DNA of 64,000 nucleotides from DSNY01 sp016861185. GTDB lineage: Bacteria; Pseudomonadota; Gammaproteobacteria; Burkholderiales; Burkholderiaceae_F. Position numbers and translations under genes: made by a program. The notes under the pieces are model-generated. The model searched no databases. It was not told the origin of the DNA and was given only the letters and a program-made list of their open reading frames with translations. The DNA lies in assembly GCA_030263275.1 (NCBI GenBank), contig SZOR01000001.1, forward strand, positions 60,916 to 124,915, read 5' to 3'. Of this stretch, positions 1 through 7,647 are shown in pieces (within the stretch, counting starts at the first letter, position 1; every line of letters begins with the position of its first letter).

Positions 1-527
1 TGCTTGGGGCCGCCGCCCATCTTCATGCCGGAAGACTTCAGCTCGAAATCCGGATTCACGCGCACGGCCACGTGCGCCGGCCGGCCAGCGCGGCGCGCGA
101 TGTCGCCAAGCAGCGCGATCTCGCGCATCGACTCGCAGTTGATCAGGATGCCGGCGGCCGCTGCCTGCGCAAGTTCGGCTTCGCTCTTGCCGGGCCCCGC
201 GAAGCTCACCTCGCGTGGATCGGCACCGGCATCGAGCGCGACGGCCAGTTCGCCGGCCGAGGCGACGTCGATGCCGTCGACCAGCGCGGTCATGTACGCG
301 ACGAGCGCTGGCATCGGGTTGGCCTTCATCGCGTAGTGCAGGCTGATCTTGGCGGGCAGGATCGCGCGCAGTTCATCCACGCGCGCGCGCAGCGCTTCGC
401 GGTCGTACGCGTAGAACGGCGTGCGGCCGACGCGCTGCGCGAGCTGCGACAGGTGCACGCCGCCGAACAGCAGTTCGCCGTCGATTGTCGGTGCGCGCTC
501 GAGCGCGGAGTGCGTCGGCGCGCTCAT
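1..527 (-). CDS. PLP-dependent decarboxylase, exosortase A-associated type (3' end cut by window edge)
   Basis: Only the first 175 or so residues are visible; the rest lies beyond base 1. The protein is a fold-III PLP decarboxylase of the ornithine/diaminopimelate group. The PLP lysine is in HYAMKANP (Lys68), followed by GIDVASAGEL and SFAGPGKSEAEL, all typical of the alanine-racemase-like barrel. The ATG overlaps the stop of the upstream ligase by 4 bases (ATGA), so the two are translationally coupled. Known XrtA loci almost always pair such a decarboxylase with an AMP-forming ligase (families TIGR03098/TIGR03099), which matches here. It is clearly related to the second decarboxylase at 3263-4522. 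The substrate is not known; an amino acid, free or carrier-bound, is inferred. Confidence 0.9.
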   Translation of the reverse strand, partial: MSAPTHSALERAPTIDGELLFGGVHLSQLAQRVGRTPFYAYDREALRARVDELRAILPAKISLHYAMKANPMPALVAYMTALVDGIDVASAGELAVALDAGADPREVSFAGPGKSEAELAQAAAAGILINCESMREIALLGDIARRAGRPAHVAVRVNPDFELKSSGMKMGGGPK

Positions 528-2116
528 TGCGCGGCCTCGCGGAAGCGGTCGGCGAACTCGCCGGCAAGCAGCTTGCGGTCGATCTTGCCGTTGGGATTGC
601 GCGGCAGCGGCCCGGGCCGCACGTCGACGAGCGCCGGCACCATGTACGCGGGCAGGCCGTCGCGGCAGGCCGCGAGCACCGTCTGCGCATCGAGCGCCTG
701 ACCGTCGGGCGGCGTGGCCACGACGACGATCGCCTGACCGAGCGTGGGATGTTCCACACCGAACGCTGCGCACTCGGCCACGTGCCCCGCGCCATAGATC
801 ACCTCTTCCAGCTCGTTCGGGCTGACGCGATAGCCGGAGGTTTTGATCATCTCGTCGCGGCGGCCGATGAAGTACAGGAAGCCCTCCTCGTCCATTCGCA
901 CCGTGTCGCCGGAGAACACGGCGATCTCGGGCTGCACGAAACCCGCTTCTCGGCCGGGCAGCGGACGGTACCGCTCAGCTGTCTTCTCCGGGTCGTTCCA
1001 GTAACCCATGCCGACGAGCGCACCGCGCTGAACCAGCTCGCCGGGCTCGTTCGGCGCGCAGGGTGTGCCGTCCTCGCGCAATACAAGGATCTCGGCATTC
1101 GGGATCGCCTTGCCAATCGAATCGGGCCGGCGGTCGGCTTCTTCGGGCGACAGATAGGTCGCGCGGAACGCCTCGGTCAGTCCGTACATCAGGTAAGGCC
1201 TGGCCTTCGGCAGCGCAGCGCGCAGGCGCTTCAACGTCTCGAGCGGCATGCGCCCGCCGGTGTTGGCGAAGTAGCGCAGGTGCTCGGTCACGGTCGGCGG
1301 CCACTGCAGTTGCGTGAGCTGGATCCACAACGGCGGCACGGCCGTGAGCCCCGTGACGCGCTCGGCGACGACGGCCTTCAGTACGTCCTTCGGCAGCAGG
1401 TAGTTCAGCAGCACGACGCGTGCACCGACGTGAAACGCCGTCGTCAACTGGCTGAAGCCCGCGTCGAACGACAGCGGCAGCGCCGCGAGCAGCACGTCGT
1501 TCTCGTTGTTCTCGAGGTAGCTCGCCACGCTCTTGGCGCCGACCACCATGTTCCGGTGCGACAGCACCACACCTTTGGGCCGGCCAGTGCTGCCCGAGGT
1601 GTACAGAATGGCGGCGATGTCGTTGTCGATCACGCGGTGGCCGGGTTTCGCAGGCGCCGCGATCACCTCGGTCCACGCGTGCACGGGCAGTCGCGGCGTC
1701 GGCCCCGGCGGTCGCGCGCCCGTGAGCACGACCTGCCGCAGATCCGGACACTGTTCCAGCGTCGGCGCGATCAGCGCGTAGCGCTCGGGCGACGTGACGA
1801 GCACGCGGATGTTGCAGTCGCGCAGGATGTAGCCGACCTGCTCGGCCTTGAGCAACGGGTTGATCGGAACGAACGCGCACCCCGCGGCAGTCGCACCGAA
1901 GCAGGTGACGACCATTTCGTGTCGCTTCTCCAGGTACACGGCGACTCGTTCGCCGCGGCCGGTGGCGAGCGCCATCAGGCCAGCGGCAAAGCCCAGCACG
2001 TCAGCGGCCAGTCGCCCGTAGGTCGCGCCGCCCTGATCAGACGTCAGTGCGGGATAGTCCGCCCGGCGCTCCGCCGAGTTCAGGACAAGTTCGTGCAGCA
2101 GGAAGGTGACTTTCAT
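524..2116 (-). CDS. AMP-forming acyl/aminoacyl ligase, exosortase A-associated
   Basis: This 530-residue ANL-superfamily adenylating enzyme has the phosphate loop YTSGSTGRPKG (about 172-182), the YGLTEA motif and a C-terminal NGKIDRK lysine motif. At the position of the NRPS A4 core motif it reads LSFDAG (Asp218). In amino-acid-activating domains this Asp binds the substrate amino group, whereas plain acyl-CoA ligases usually have a His-containing motif there, so an amino acid substrate is inferred. An upstream in-frame start exists, but the ATG at 2116 overlaps the SGNH gene stop (ATGA) and starts at the family's usual N-terminus. It is followed by the decarboxylase with the same overlap. 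It belongs to the ligase family regularly found in XrtA loci. Confidence 0.9.
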   Translation of the reverse strand: MKVTFLLHELVLNSAERRADYPALTSDQGGATYGRLAADVLGFAAGLMALATGRGERVAVYLEKRHEMVVTCFGATAAGCAFVPINPLLKAEQVGYILRDCNIRVLVTSPERYALIAPTLEQCPDLRQVVLTGARPPGPTPRLPVHAWTEVIAAPAKPGHRVIDNDIAAILYTSGSTGRPKGVVLSHRNMVVGAKSVASYLENNENDVLLAALPLSFDAGFSQLTTAFHVGARVVLLNYLLPKDVLKAVVAERVTGLTAVPPLWIQLTQLQWPPTVTEHLRYFANTGGRMPLETLKRLRAALPKARPYLMYGLTEAFRATYLSPEEADRRPDSIGKAIPNAEILVLREDGTPCAPNEPGELVQRGALVGMGYWNDPEKTAERYRPLPGREAGFVQPEIAVFSGDTVRMDEEGFLYFIGRRDEMIKTSGYRVSPNELEEVIYGAGHVAECAAFGVEHPTLGQAIVVVATPPDGQALDAQTVLAACRDGLPAYMVPALVDVRPGPLPRNPNGKIDRKLLAGEFADRFREAAQ

Positions 2117-3240
2117 CGAGTTGTACTCATCATGCTCAGAACAGCCGCGGGCGAACACGCCTCCGCGGGGACTTTCTTGAATTCGATCAGCGAGCGGGCG
2201 ACGGTCCGCGCGACGAGCGCGTGGCCATCCGCGTTCCAGTGAAAGTCGCCGGGCAGGTGTGTCCGTGCGTATTCGTCCGGGGGAAATGCGTCGTCGAGGT
2301 AGACATAGGCAATCGCGGGATCTGCGACGGATTGTGCGAACTCGCGCGCGGTCTTGCCCTGGCCATCGGTGAAAACGACGACGAAGCCACTGCCCGCAGC
2401 CCGCACCGATGCCGCCATCTCCCTGACGAGCCGAACGGTGATCGCTTGTCCGAGCGTGCGCGGGTACGGACGGGGAGCTGCCGGTTCGGCTTTGGGGCCG
2501 GACTGCTGCTTCGCACTGCCGGAGCCGCTACCGAGCGCGCGCACCACCGATTCGATGGATCGATTGAGCTGGGTCAGCACGTACGACTGCTGCGCCACCC
2601 AGGCGAAGCCGCGCACGACGACGTTCGTCCGCGGTACCGGCTGATTGATCGGCACCAGACGATCGTCGTCGAGAACGAACGCCGGCTTGTGGTAGTACAC
2701 GTACACCTTGGAGCGAGCGTTGTCCTCGTAGTCGTTTCCGGCGAGCACAAGCACCACGACATCGGCGCCGTAGGCGGCGCCCTTGTCGCGGTAGAGCAGC
2801 AGTTCCTGGTCGGTGCTGTAGCCGCTCACGCCGAAGTTCACCGCCTCGACCCGCGGACAAAGCCGCTCGATCTTGCTCGTGAAGACCTCGTCGTCCTGCA
2901 CGCCGAAGCCCCAGACGTAGGAGTCGCCGAGTACGAGAATGCGCGTCGTCGATGGCTTCTTCTGCAGCGGAACCTCTCTTCCTCGGAAGCCGATCGAATT
3001 CGTCGTCACGGTGGTATCGAATCCGAACGATGCGAAGCGGCCGCTCGCGCCGGGAACGTGCGACCAGCCGTACTTCGCATCGTATTGCCAGAACTGGGTG
3101 ACGGTGCCGGTGCGCGGCGCCCACTCGGGGAACAGCCATCGCGCGACCAGCTCGCTGCCGAGCGCGGCCACGAGAATCGAAACGGCCAGGAGCAGGAGGT
3201 TCTTTGCCACGAGGATCCCGAGAGTGTTCGATTTCGGCAC
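2113..3240 (-). CDS. membrane-anchored SGNH/GDSL-family hydrolase or esterase-like protein
   Basis: This 375-residue protein has one N-terminal membrane segment (about 12-32) and then a periplasmic SGNH domain. Block I is LVLGDSYVWG, block III contains AGNDYE, and the terminal catalytic pair is in DFHWNADGH, so Ser, Gly, Asn and the Asp/His pair are all present. Such proteins in polysaccharide clusters move or remove O-acyl groups. The start is GTG at 3240, 22 bases after the decarboxylase stop, and the 3' end overlaps the ligase ATG. Its place between two decarboxylase/ligase genes suggests it acts on the product of this pathway, perhaps transferring or releasing an acyl group outside the cytoplasm. 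That role is inferred. Confidence 0.8.
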   Translation of the reverse strand: MPKSNTLGILVAKNLLLLAVSILVAALGSELVARWLFPEWAPRTGTVTQFWQYDAKYGWSHVPGASGRFASFGFDTTVTTNSIGFRGREVPLQKKPSTTRILVLGDSYVWGFGVQDDEVFTSKIERLCPRVEAVNFGVSGYSTDQELLLYRDKGAAYGADVVVLVLAGNDYEDNARSKVYVYYHKPAFVLDDDRLVPINQPVPRTNVVVRGFAWVAQQSYVLTQLNRSIESVVRALGSGSGSAKQQSGPKAEPAAPRPYPRTLGQAITVRLVREMAASVRAAGSGFVVVFTDGQGKTAREFAQSVADPAIAYVYLDDAFPPDEYARTHLPGDFHWNADGHALVARTVARSLIEFKKVPAEACSPAAVLSMMSTTR

Positions 3241-3262
3241 GCGACGACCCTGGAGTCTCGTC

Positions 3263-4522
3263 CTAATTGAGGTCCAGCATTGTCCTCGACCGCCGGCCGA
3301 CCACGACTTCCGGGCCGTCGCGCACCAGTTCCACCGGGGTCGGACGCCCGAGGAACAGCAGCGGACTCGCGGTGAAACCGTAGCTGCCTGACTTCAACAC
3401 GGCGATCAGATCGCCCACCTGGGGGCGCGGCAGTTCGACGTCGATGCCGAGCAGGTCGGTCGGATTGCACGAGGGTCCGGCAATGCTGCAGCGGCAGACC
3501 GGCGCCTGCGGACTCGACAGATTCAGAAGCGGGAAGTTGGATCGCAGCGCGGTGCCGAAGGTGCCTGCCGCCGCCAAGTGGTGGTGCAGCCCGCCGTCGA
3601 CGACGGCGAACAGCTTGCCGCGCGACTCCTTGACACTGATCGTGCGAGTGACATAGATGCCGGCGTCGGCCGTCAGATAGCGGCCCAGCTCGAAGTAGAC
3701 GCGACGATCGGCCGGCAGCCGCGCCAGCCACGCGTCGAGGTCCGCCGCGACCGCCGCGGCGACCGCCGCGACGTCCAGTTCCCTCGCGTCGCCGTGGGAC
3801 AGACCGAACCCACCGCCCAGGTTGATCGAGCAGCACCGAAGTCCGCTTTCTTCTTCCAATCGGGTCGCGATGCGCAGCGTGTCGCGTAGGCCCTCGACGA
3901 CGCCCGCGGGCTCGAAGCACTGACTGCCGGCGTAGACGTGCACACCCTGGAACTCGAGATGTTCGCGCGCCGCCGCGACCCGTGCGGCCGCCTCGTTCAG
4001 CGATTCCTCGTCGATCCCGAACTGCAGCGCGCGACCGCCCATCTTCAGGCCGAACGAACGATGAACCTGCACCGGGTTCACGCGCAAGGCGATCCTCGCG
4101 CGGCGCCCGAGCGCCCGCGCGACCGCGATGCAATCGTCCAGTTCGCGCAGCGATTCGACGCTGATCGCACCGACCCCGACTTCCACCGATCGCCGCAGTT
4201 CCGCGGTCGACTTGCCCGGCCCGGCGAAGCTCATCGCGGAAGCCGGATAACCCGCCGCCAGCCCCTGCTCGAGCTCCCCCACCGACGAGATGTCGAGGCC
4301 GTCGGCCGCAGCGCGTACCGCCCGCAGCAGAGCGAGGTTGGGATTGGCCTTGACCGCGTAGTACACGCCAGCGCGGCCTGCGAACGCCTCGCGCACGGCA
4401 CGTATGCGCTGCCGAACGGCCTCGGCGTCGTACAGGTAGAACGGCGTGCCATGGGTCGCAGCCAGCGAAGCGAGCATCCCGGCATCGGGTGCCGCAGACC
4501 TCGCGAGGTCAGTCAGATTCAT
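3263..4522 (-). CDS. PLP-dependent decarboxylase (second copy, in glutamate mutase operon)
   Basis: This 419-residue protein is a complete fold-III decarboxylase of the ornithine/diaminopimelate type. It shows the PLP lysine in YYAVKANPN (Lys58), GLDISSVGEL, SFAGPGKSTAEL, a phosphate-binding GGGFG loop, and a C-terminal GPSCNPTD motif. In diaminopimelate decarboxylase the catalytic Cys is followed by an acidic residue, but here it is followed by Asn, so the substrate probably differs. It lies just downstream of glutamate mutase and a carrier-protein ligase. In vicenistatin biosynthesis a PLP decarboxylase of this class removes the alpha-carboxyl of 3-methylaspartyl carrier protein. The same reaction is proposed here on context only. 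It is a paralogue of the partial gene at 1-527. Confidence 0.85.
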   Translation of the reverse strand: MNLTDLARSAAPDAGMLASLAATHGTPFYLYDAEAVRQRIRAVREAFAGRAGVYYAVKANPNLALLRAVRAAADGLDISSVGELEQGLAAGYPASAMSFAGPGKSTAELRRSVEVGVGAISVESLRELDDCIAVARALGRRARIALRVNPVQVHRSFGLKMGGRALQFGIDEESLNEAAARVAAAREHLEFQGVHVYAGSQCFEPAGVVEGLRDTLRIATRLEEESGLRCCSINLGGGFGLSHGDARELDVAAVAAAVAADLDAWLARLPADRRVYFELGRYLTADAGIYVTRTISVKESRGKLFAVVDGGLHHHLAAAGTFGTALRSNFPLLNLSSPQAPVCRCSIAGPSCNPTDLLGIDVELPRPQVGDLIAVLKSGSYGFTASPLLFLGRPTPVELVRDGPEVVVGRRSRTMLDLN

Positions 4523-4554
4523 CTACTTCTCCCAGCTTGCGGGGACGGGCTGCG

Positions 4555-5823
4555 TCAGCGTGGCGCATCGTCGGTCCAGGTTATGCCGTCCACCCAGACT
4601 TGGTAGCGCCGATCGATCAGCACTTCCGGCCGAGCCGTCGGAGCCAGCAGCGCAAAGAGCCGCAGCACGACTTCCGGGTCCAGCATCTGCGCCGCCCCGC
4701 CCGACAGAATCAGTTCCGCGACCTTTCCGAGACTGGCCTTCGGCAGACCGGGTCCATGCCCTTGGGCGAAGCGGTCGAGGCCGAGGAACACGCAGGCATA
4801 GGACAGCAGCGCGGACGACGGCGCGTATTCGCCCTCGCGGAGCAGGCGGTAGGCGTCCTGTACGTCGCCACTGACAGTTCGCGCAAGAAACTCGTACAGG
4901 CGCGGATGGGTCCGCAACTGCAGCAGCGTGCTTTCGCGCGACGCCACGACGCCCAGGTCGACGAAGACGTATCGGGCTACGGATGAGCCTTCGAACGGCC
5001 GCTGCTCACTGTCGTCGCTGACGATCTCCACCGTGTAGTGGAAGTCCGTGGTGGCGCCGCCGATGTCCATCAGGATGCAGGCGCCGGCGATCTTGATCGA
5101 TGACCGGTTCTGCAAAGCGCGCAGGAAACCGCGGCTGACCACCTCAGGTGTCGGCCGGATGCCGCGCGCCAGCGAAGAGCGAAGCTCGCTGATGCCTTCC
5201 TTGTGGACGAGATCGTCGAGATACGCGCGCCGCAAGGCTTCGAATACGGTCGGGTTGCGGCCGGCGAGGCCGTCGCGCAGCGGATTGGGGATCACCGCCG
5301 CGCCCGGATGCGTGCGCACGAAATCGTCTGCCAACGCGGCGTTGCCCGCATAGACGAGTGTCCCGTAGCGATATCGGCGATGGTCGAAGCGATTCAGCCG
5401 GTCGCGCAACGGATCGGCATCATCGCAATCGATGCCGCCGCCGACCAGCAGGATATCCACCGCGGGCACGGACGAAGGCGCTTCGTCGAGGTCGTGGACG
5501 AACAAGGGGTTGCCGCCGGCCAGCAGGACCTGATTGCGCAGCGCGGCGCCGCTGAAAAGCGGGGTCAGGCTGACGATGCCGACCCGCAGCCCGCCGTTGG
5601 CGGACGAGCACACCAACACGTCGTCGTCGCGTACGACGCCAAGCGCGTCCAGCAGACCCTCGACCTGCCGCGCGATGCCGGCGTCGAAGTCGCGGCCGTG
5701 CAGGGTCTGCTCCTGCAGCCCGCCGTCGGCCTGAACCCGGGCGATCTTGATCACGGTGGAGCCGATGTCGACCGCGATGCGCGACCGCAGGCTACCGGCG
5801 GAATCGGCAGGACCCATCGTCAC
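4555..5823 (-). CDS. glmL: GlmL/MutL-type glutamate mutase accessory ATPase
   Basis: This 422-residue protein has an ASKHA-type ATPase fold with an N-terminal phosphate motif AVDIGSTVIK, a central DILLVGGGIDCDD segment, and a second motif ILMDIGGATTDF. GlmL (MutL) accompanies B12-dependent glutamate mutase in clostridia and is thought to act as a chaperone or reactivator of the mutase. It is slightly shorter than clostridial GlmL (about 460). The GTG start at 5823 overlaps the glmE stop by 4 bases (GTGA), so the three mutase genes form one coupled unit. It is not the DNA-repair MutL, with which it shares only a name. Confidence 0.88.
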   Translation of the reverse strand: MTMGPADSAGSLRSRIAVDIGSTVIKIARVQADGGLQEQTLHGRDFDAGIARQVEGLLDALGVVRDDDVLVCSSANGGLRVGIVSLTPLFSGAALRNQVLLAGGNPLFVHDLDEAPSSVPAVDILLVGGGIDCDDADPLRDRLNRFDHRRYRYGTLVYAGNAALADDFVRTHPGAAVIPNPLRDGLAGRNPTVFEALRRAYLDDLVHKEGISELRSSLARGIRPTPEVVSRGFLRALQNRSSIKIAGACILMDIGGATTDFHYTVEIVSDDSEQRPFEGSSVARYVFVDLGVVASRESTLLQLRTHPRLYEFLARTVSGDVQDAYRLLREGEYAPSSALLSYACVFLGLDRFAQGHGPGLPKASLGKVAELILSGGAAQMLDPEVVLRLFALLAPTARPEVLIDRRYQVWVDGITWTDDAPR

Positions 5824-7226
5824 ACCATGACGTTGATGTCGGCCAACAACTGACGGAAGGTCTTGTCAGCGCGATCGGCACGCGCTTCGAGCCAACGCCG
5901 CTCGCGATCCATGTCAGCCGCGGGGATCGGAACGGCGCCGGGATCGGCGATGCGGATCGATCCGTGGGCGTCACGCTTGGAGATCAGCCGGTTCGCGTTG
6001 TCGGCGTGCGGCGCGAACGGCACGTCCAGCCAACCCGCGCTGAACGCTCGGGCGATGCTTTCCCACAGCAGTTCGCCGGGCAACTCGAAGATCGCCTCCA
6101 GAATGGCGCGGGCCTCCGATTCGATTAGGGCCGCTTCGGCGTCGATCAGCGAAGAGGACACCGGCTCGGCGCAGGGAAACGTGCGCAGCAGATAGCGCAC
6201 GGTTTCGACCGCCTCGGCGTTGATCTCGGCGCGCGGCACGCCGAGCGCCTCGTCGACCGTCTTCACGACGATCTTGTCGGCGCCGATCATGCTGGAGATC
6301 AGCGTCGAGCCCGCGATCAGCGCCGCCGCCTTCTCGCGCTGATGCGGGAACTGCCCCATCCACTGGTGATAGACGAGATAGGTCTTTACCGCAGCAAGGC
6401 GATAGCGGTCGAGGTATTCGCGGGCAAGCGCCCTGAGCACGCGCGCGGTCGCGAGGTCCTGGATCAGCGACCCGGTCTGGCCAAAGCTCACCGCGAACGA
6501 TTGCACGCCCTGCTCGGCAGAAAGAAGCAGCTCCAGCACTTCGATCGCGACCACGATCGCCGGCGGCACCAGCGTGGCCGTGAGCGGGCCGAAGCTCTCG
6601 CGGTGTACGGGTCGCTCCGGCGTCGAGCACAGCGCGCATAGGCGATCGACGTACTGCCAGTAGAGCAGGCAGCGGTCGAGCGGGAAACCCTCCGAGTACG
6701 GCAGGCAGTAGCAGATCCCGCCGCCCTCGATCTCGGCGATGCCCGAGGCGAGCGCGATCTCGACCAGCAGGCGCGCGTCGGGCGTGCCGTGGCGCAGGCT
6801 GACCGGCTTGCGCAGGTCGCGATACAGGTCGCGCGTGACCTCGTGCCCGTGGCTGACCAGCGGATAGCCGTTCAGGTAGTTCTTCTCCTCCTCCTCGCTG
6901 CGCTGAAGGAGTTGGCTCGCCGTGTCGTACTGGTTGTGCCGCGTGTAGCTGTCGATCGTCAGCGGAATGAAGTCCGCGCCGGCCGCGTCGAGCTGCCGCG
7001 TGAGGCGCAGTTGGGCTTCGAACAGCGGGAAGCCGCCGCGCGGCTGCACCATGGGCACGCCGCCGCGCCCGGCATAGGCCGTGCCCGGAAAGCGTTCGGC
7101 CGGCACCTGCGCCAGGAACTCCGGCGCGTCTTGCGGATCGAGTCCGCGCGCGAGCGGGTGCGACAGCACCTGCTCGCGGTACCGGTCGATGCCGTCGAGG
7201 CGGGCTCGGGCATCAGGTCTGGCCAT
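5820..7226 (-). CDS. glmE: glutamate mutase (methylaspartate mutase) epsilon subunit
   Basis: This 468-residue protein is the catalytic TIM-barrel subunit of coenzyme B12-dependent glutamate mutase, which interconverts L-glutamate and (2S,3S)-3-methylaspartate. Three arginines that hold the substrate carboxylates in the clostridial enzyme (Arg66, Arg100, Arg149) have clear counterparts: Arg63 in QPRGGFP, Arg96 in SYTRHNQY and Arg145 in LRHGTPD. Conserved blocks TAYAGRGGVP and LNGYPLVSHG are present. Length is close to the clostridial protein (483). It overlaps glmS by 14 bases upstream and glmL by 4 downstream. Fermentative or methylaspartate-cycle roles are possible in general, but the neighbouring ligase, carrier protein and decarboxylase point to a biosynthetic role here. 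Confidence 0.93.
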   Translation of the reverse strand: MARPDARARLDGIDRYREQVLSHPLARGLDPQDAPEFLAQVPAERFPGTAYAGRGGVPMVQPRGGFPLFEAQLRLTRQLDAAGADFIPLTIDSYTRHNQYDTASQLLQRSEEEEKNYLNGYPLVSHGHEVTRDLYRDLRKPVSLRHGTPDARLLVEIALASGIAEIEGGGICYCLPYSEGFPLDRCLLYWQYVDRLCALCSTPERPVHRESFGPLTATLVPPAIVVAIEVLELLLSAEQGVQSFAVSFGQTGSLIQDLATARVLRALAREYLDRYRLAAVKTYLVYHQWMGQFPHQREKAAALIAGSTLISSMIGADKIVVKTVDEALGVPRAEINAEAVETVRYLLRTFPCAEPVSSSLIDAEAALIESEARAILEAIFELPGELLWESIARAFSAGWLDVPFAPHADNANRLISKRDAHGSIRIADPGAVPIPAADMDRERRWLEARADRADKTFRQLLADINVMV

Positions 7227-7641
7227 TCTTCAGGTCCTCGTTCAGGTCAGCGATCGCGATGCTCAGGTCGGAGTGCTGGTGGTAGACGCGGTCGAAGCCG
7301 AACCGCTTGAACAGAGCGGCGACCTCCTCGGCAGAACGCTTTCCGACGACCAGATTGCCGCCCGCGTACAGGATGATGCGCGGCAGGCCCGTCGCGTCGA
7401 ACTGGCGCCTGAAGTCGGCGCACCAGTACTCCCCCTCGCCGTTGAGCGACGACACGAACACGGCGTGCGCGTTGACCTCGAGCGCCGCCTGGCAGAAGTG
7501 CTCCGGCCGATTGCGCGTGCGCAGGTTGAACACCCGAAAGCCCGACTCTTCGAGCGCCAACTGCATGATCCGGTTGCCGACCATGTGAATGTCATCGCCG
7601 ATCACGCCGATGACCACGCGCGGCCGCTGCACGGGGCCCAC
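7213..7641 (-). CDS. glmS: glutamate mutase sigma subunit (B12-binding)
   Basis: This 142-residue protein is a stand-alone cobalamin-binding domain. The base-off/His-on B12 motif DxHxxG reads DIHMVG (Asp17, His19, Gly22), followed by the SSLNGEGE loop and YAGGNL, in the order expected for a B12-binding Rossmann-like fold. Clostridial GlmS is 137 residues. With GlmE it forms the active mutase. The start is GTG at 7641, six bases after the stop of the upstream ligase; a second in-frame GTG a few codons on is possible. The name glmS here means glutamate mutase sigma, not glucosamine-6-phosphate synthase. Confidence 0.93.
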   Translation of the reverse strand: MGPVQRPRVVIGVIGDDIHMVGNRIMQLALEESGFRVFNLRTRNRPEHFCQAALEVNAHAVFVSSLNGEGEYWCADFRRQFDATGLPRIILYAGGNLVVGKRSAEEVAALFKRFGFDRVYHQHSDLSIAIADLNEDLKNGQT

Positions 7642-7647
7642 GGCGGG

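Noticed and set aside
485..2242. 585-codon open frame on the plus strand
   Set aside because: It is fully antisense to the well-supported ligase (524-2116) and has the Arg/His-rich composition typical of shadow frames in GC-rich DNA.
4555..5823. MutL as DNA mismatch repair protein
   Set aside because: No GHKL ATPase motifs; the ASKHA motifs and neighbours fit glutamate mutase GlmL.
7213..7641. glmS as glucosamine-6-phosphate synthase
   Set aside because: The protein is only 142 residues and has a B12 DxHxxG motif; it is the glutamate mutase sigma subunit.
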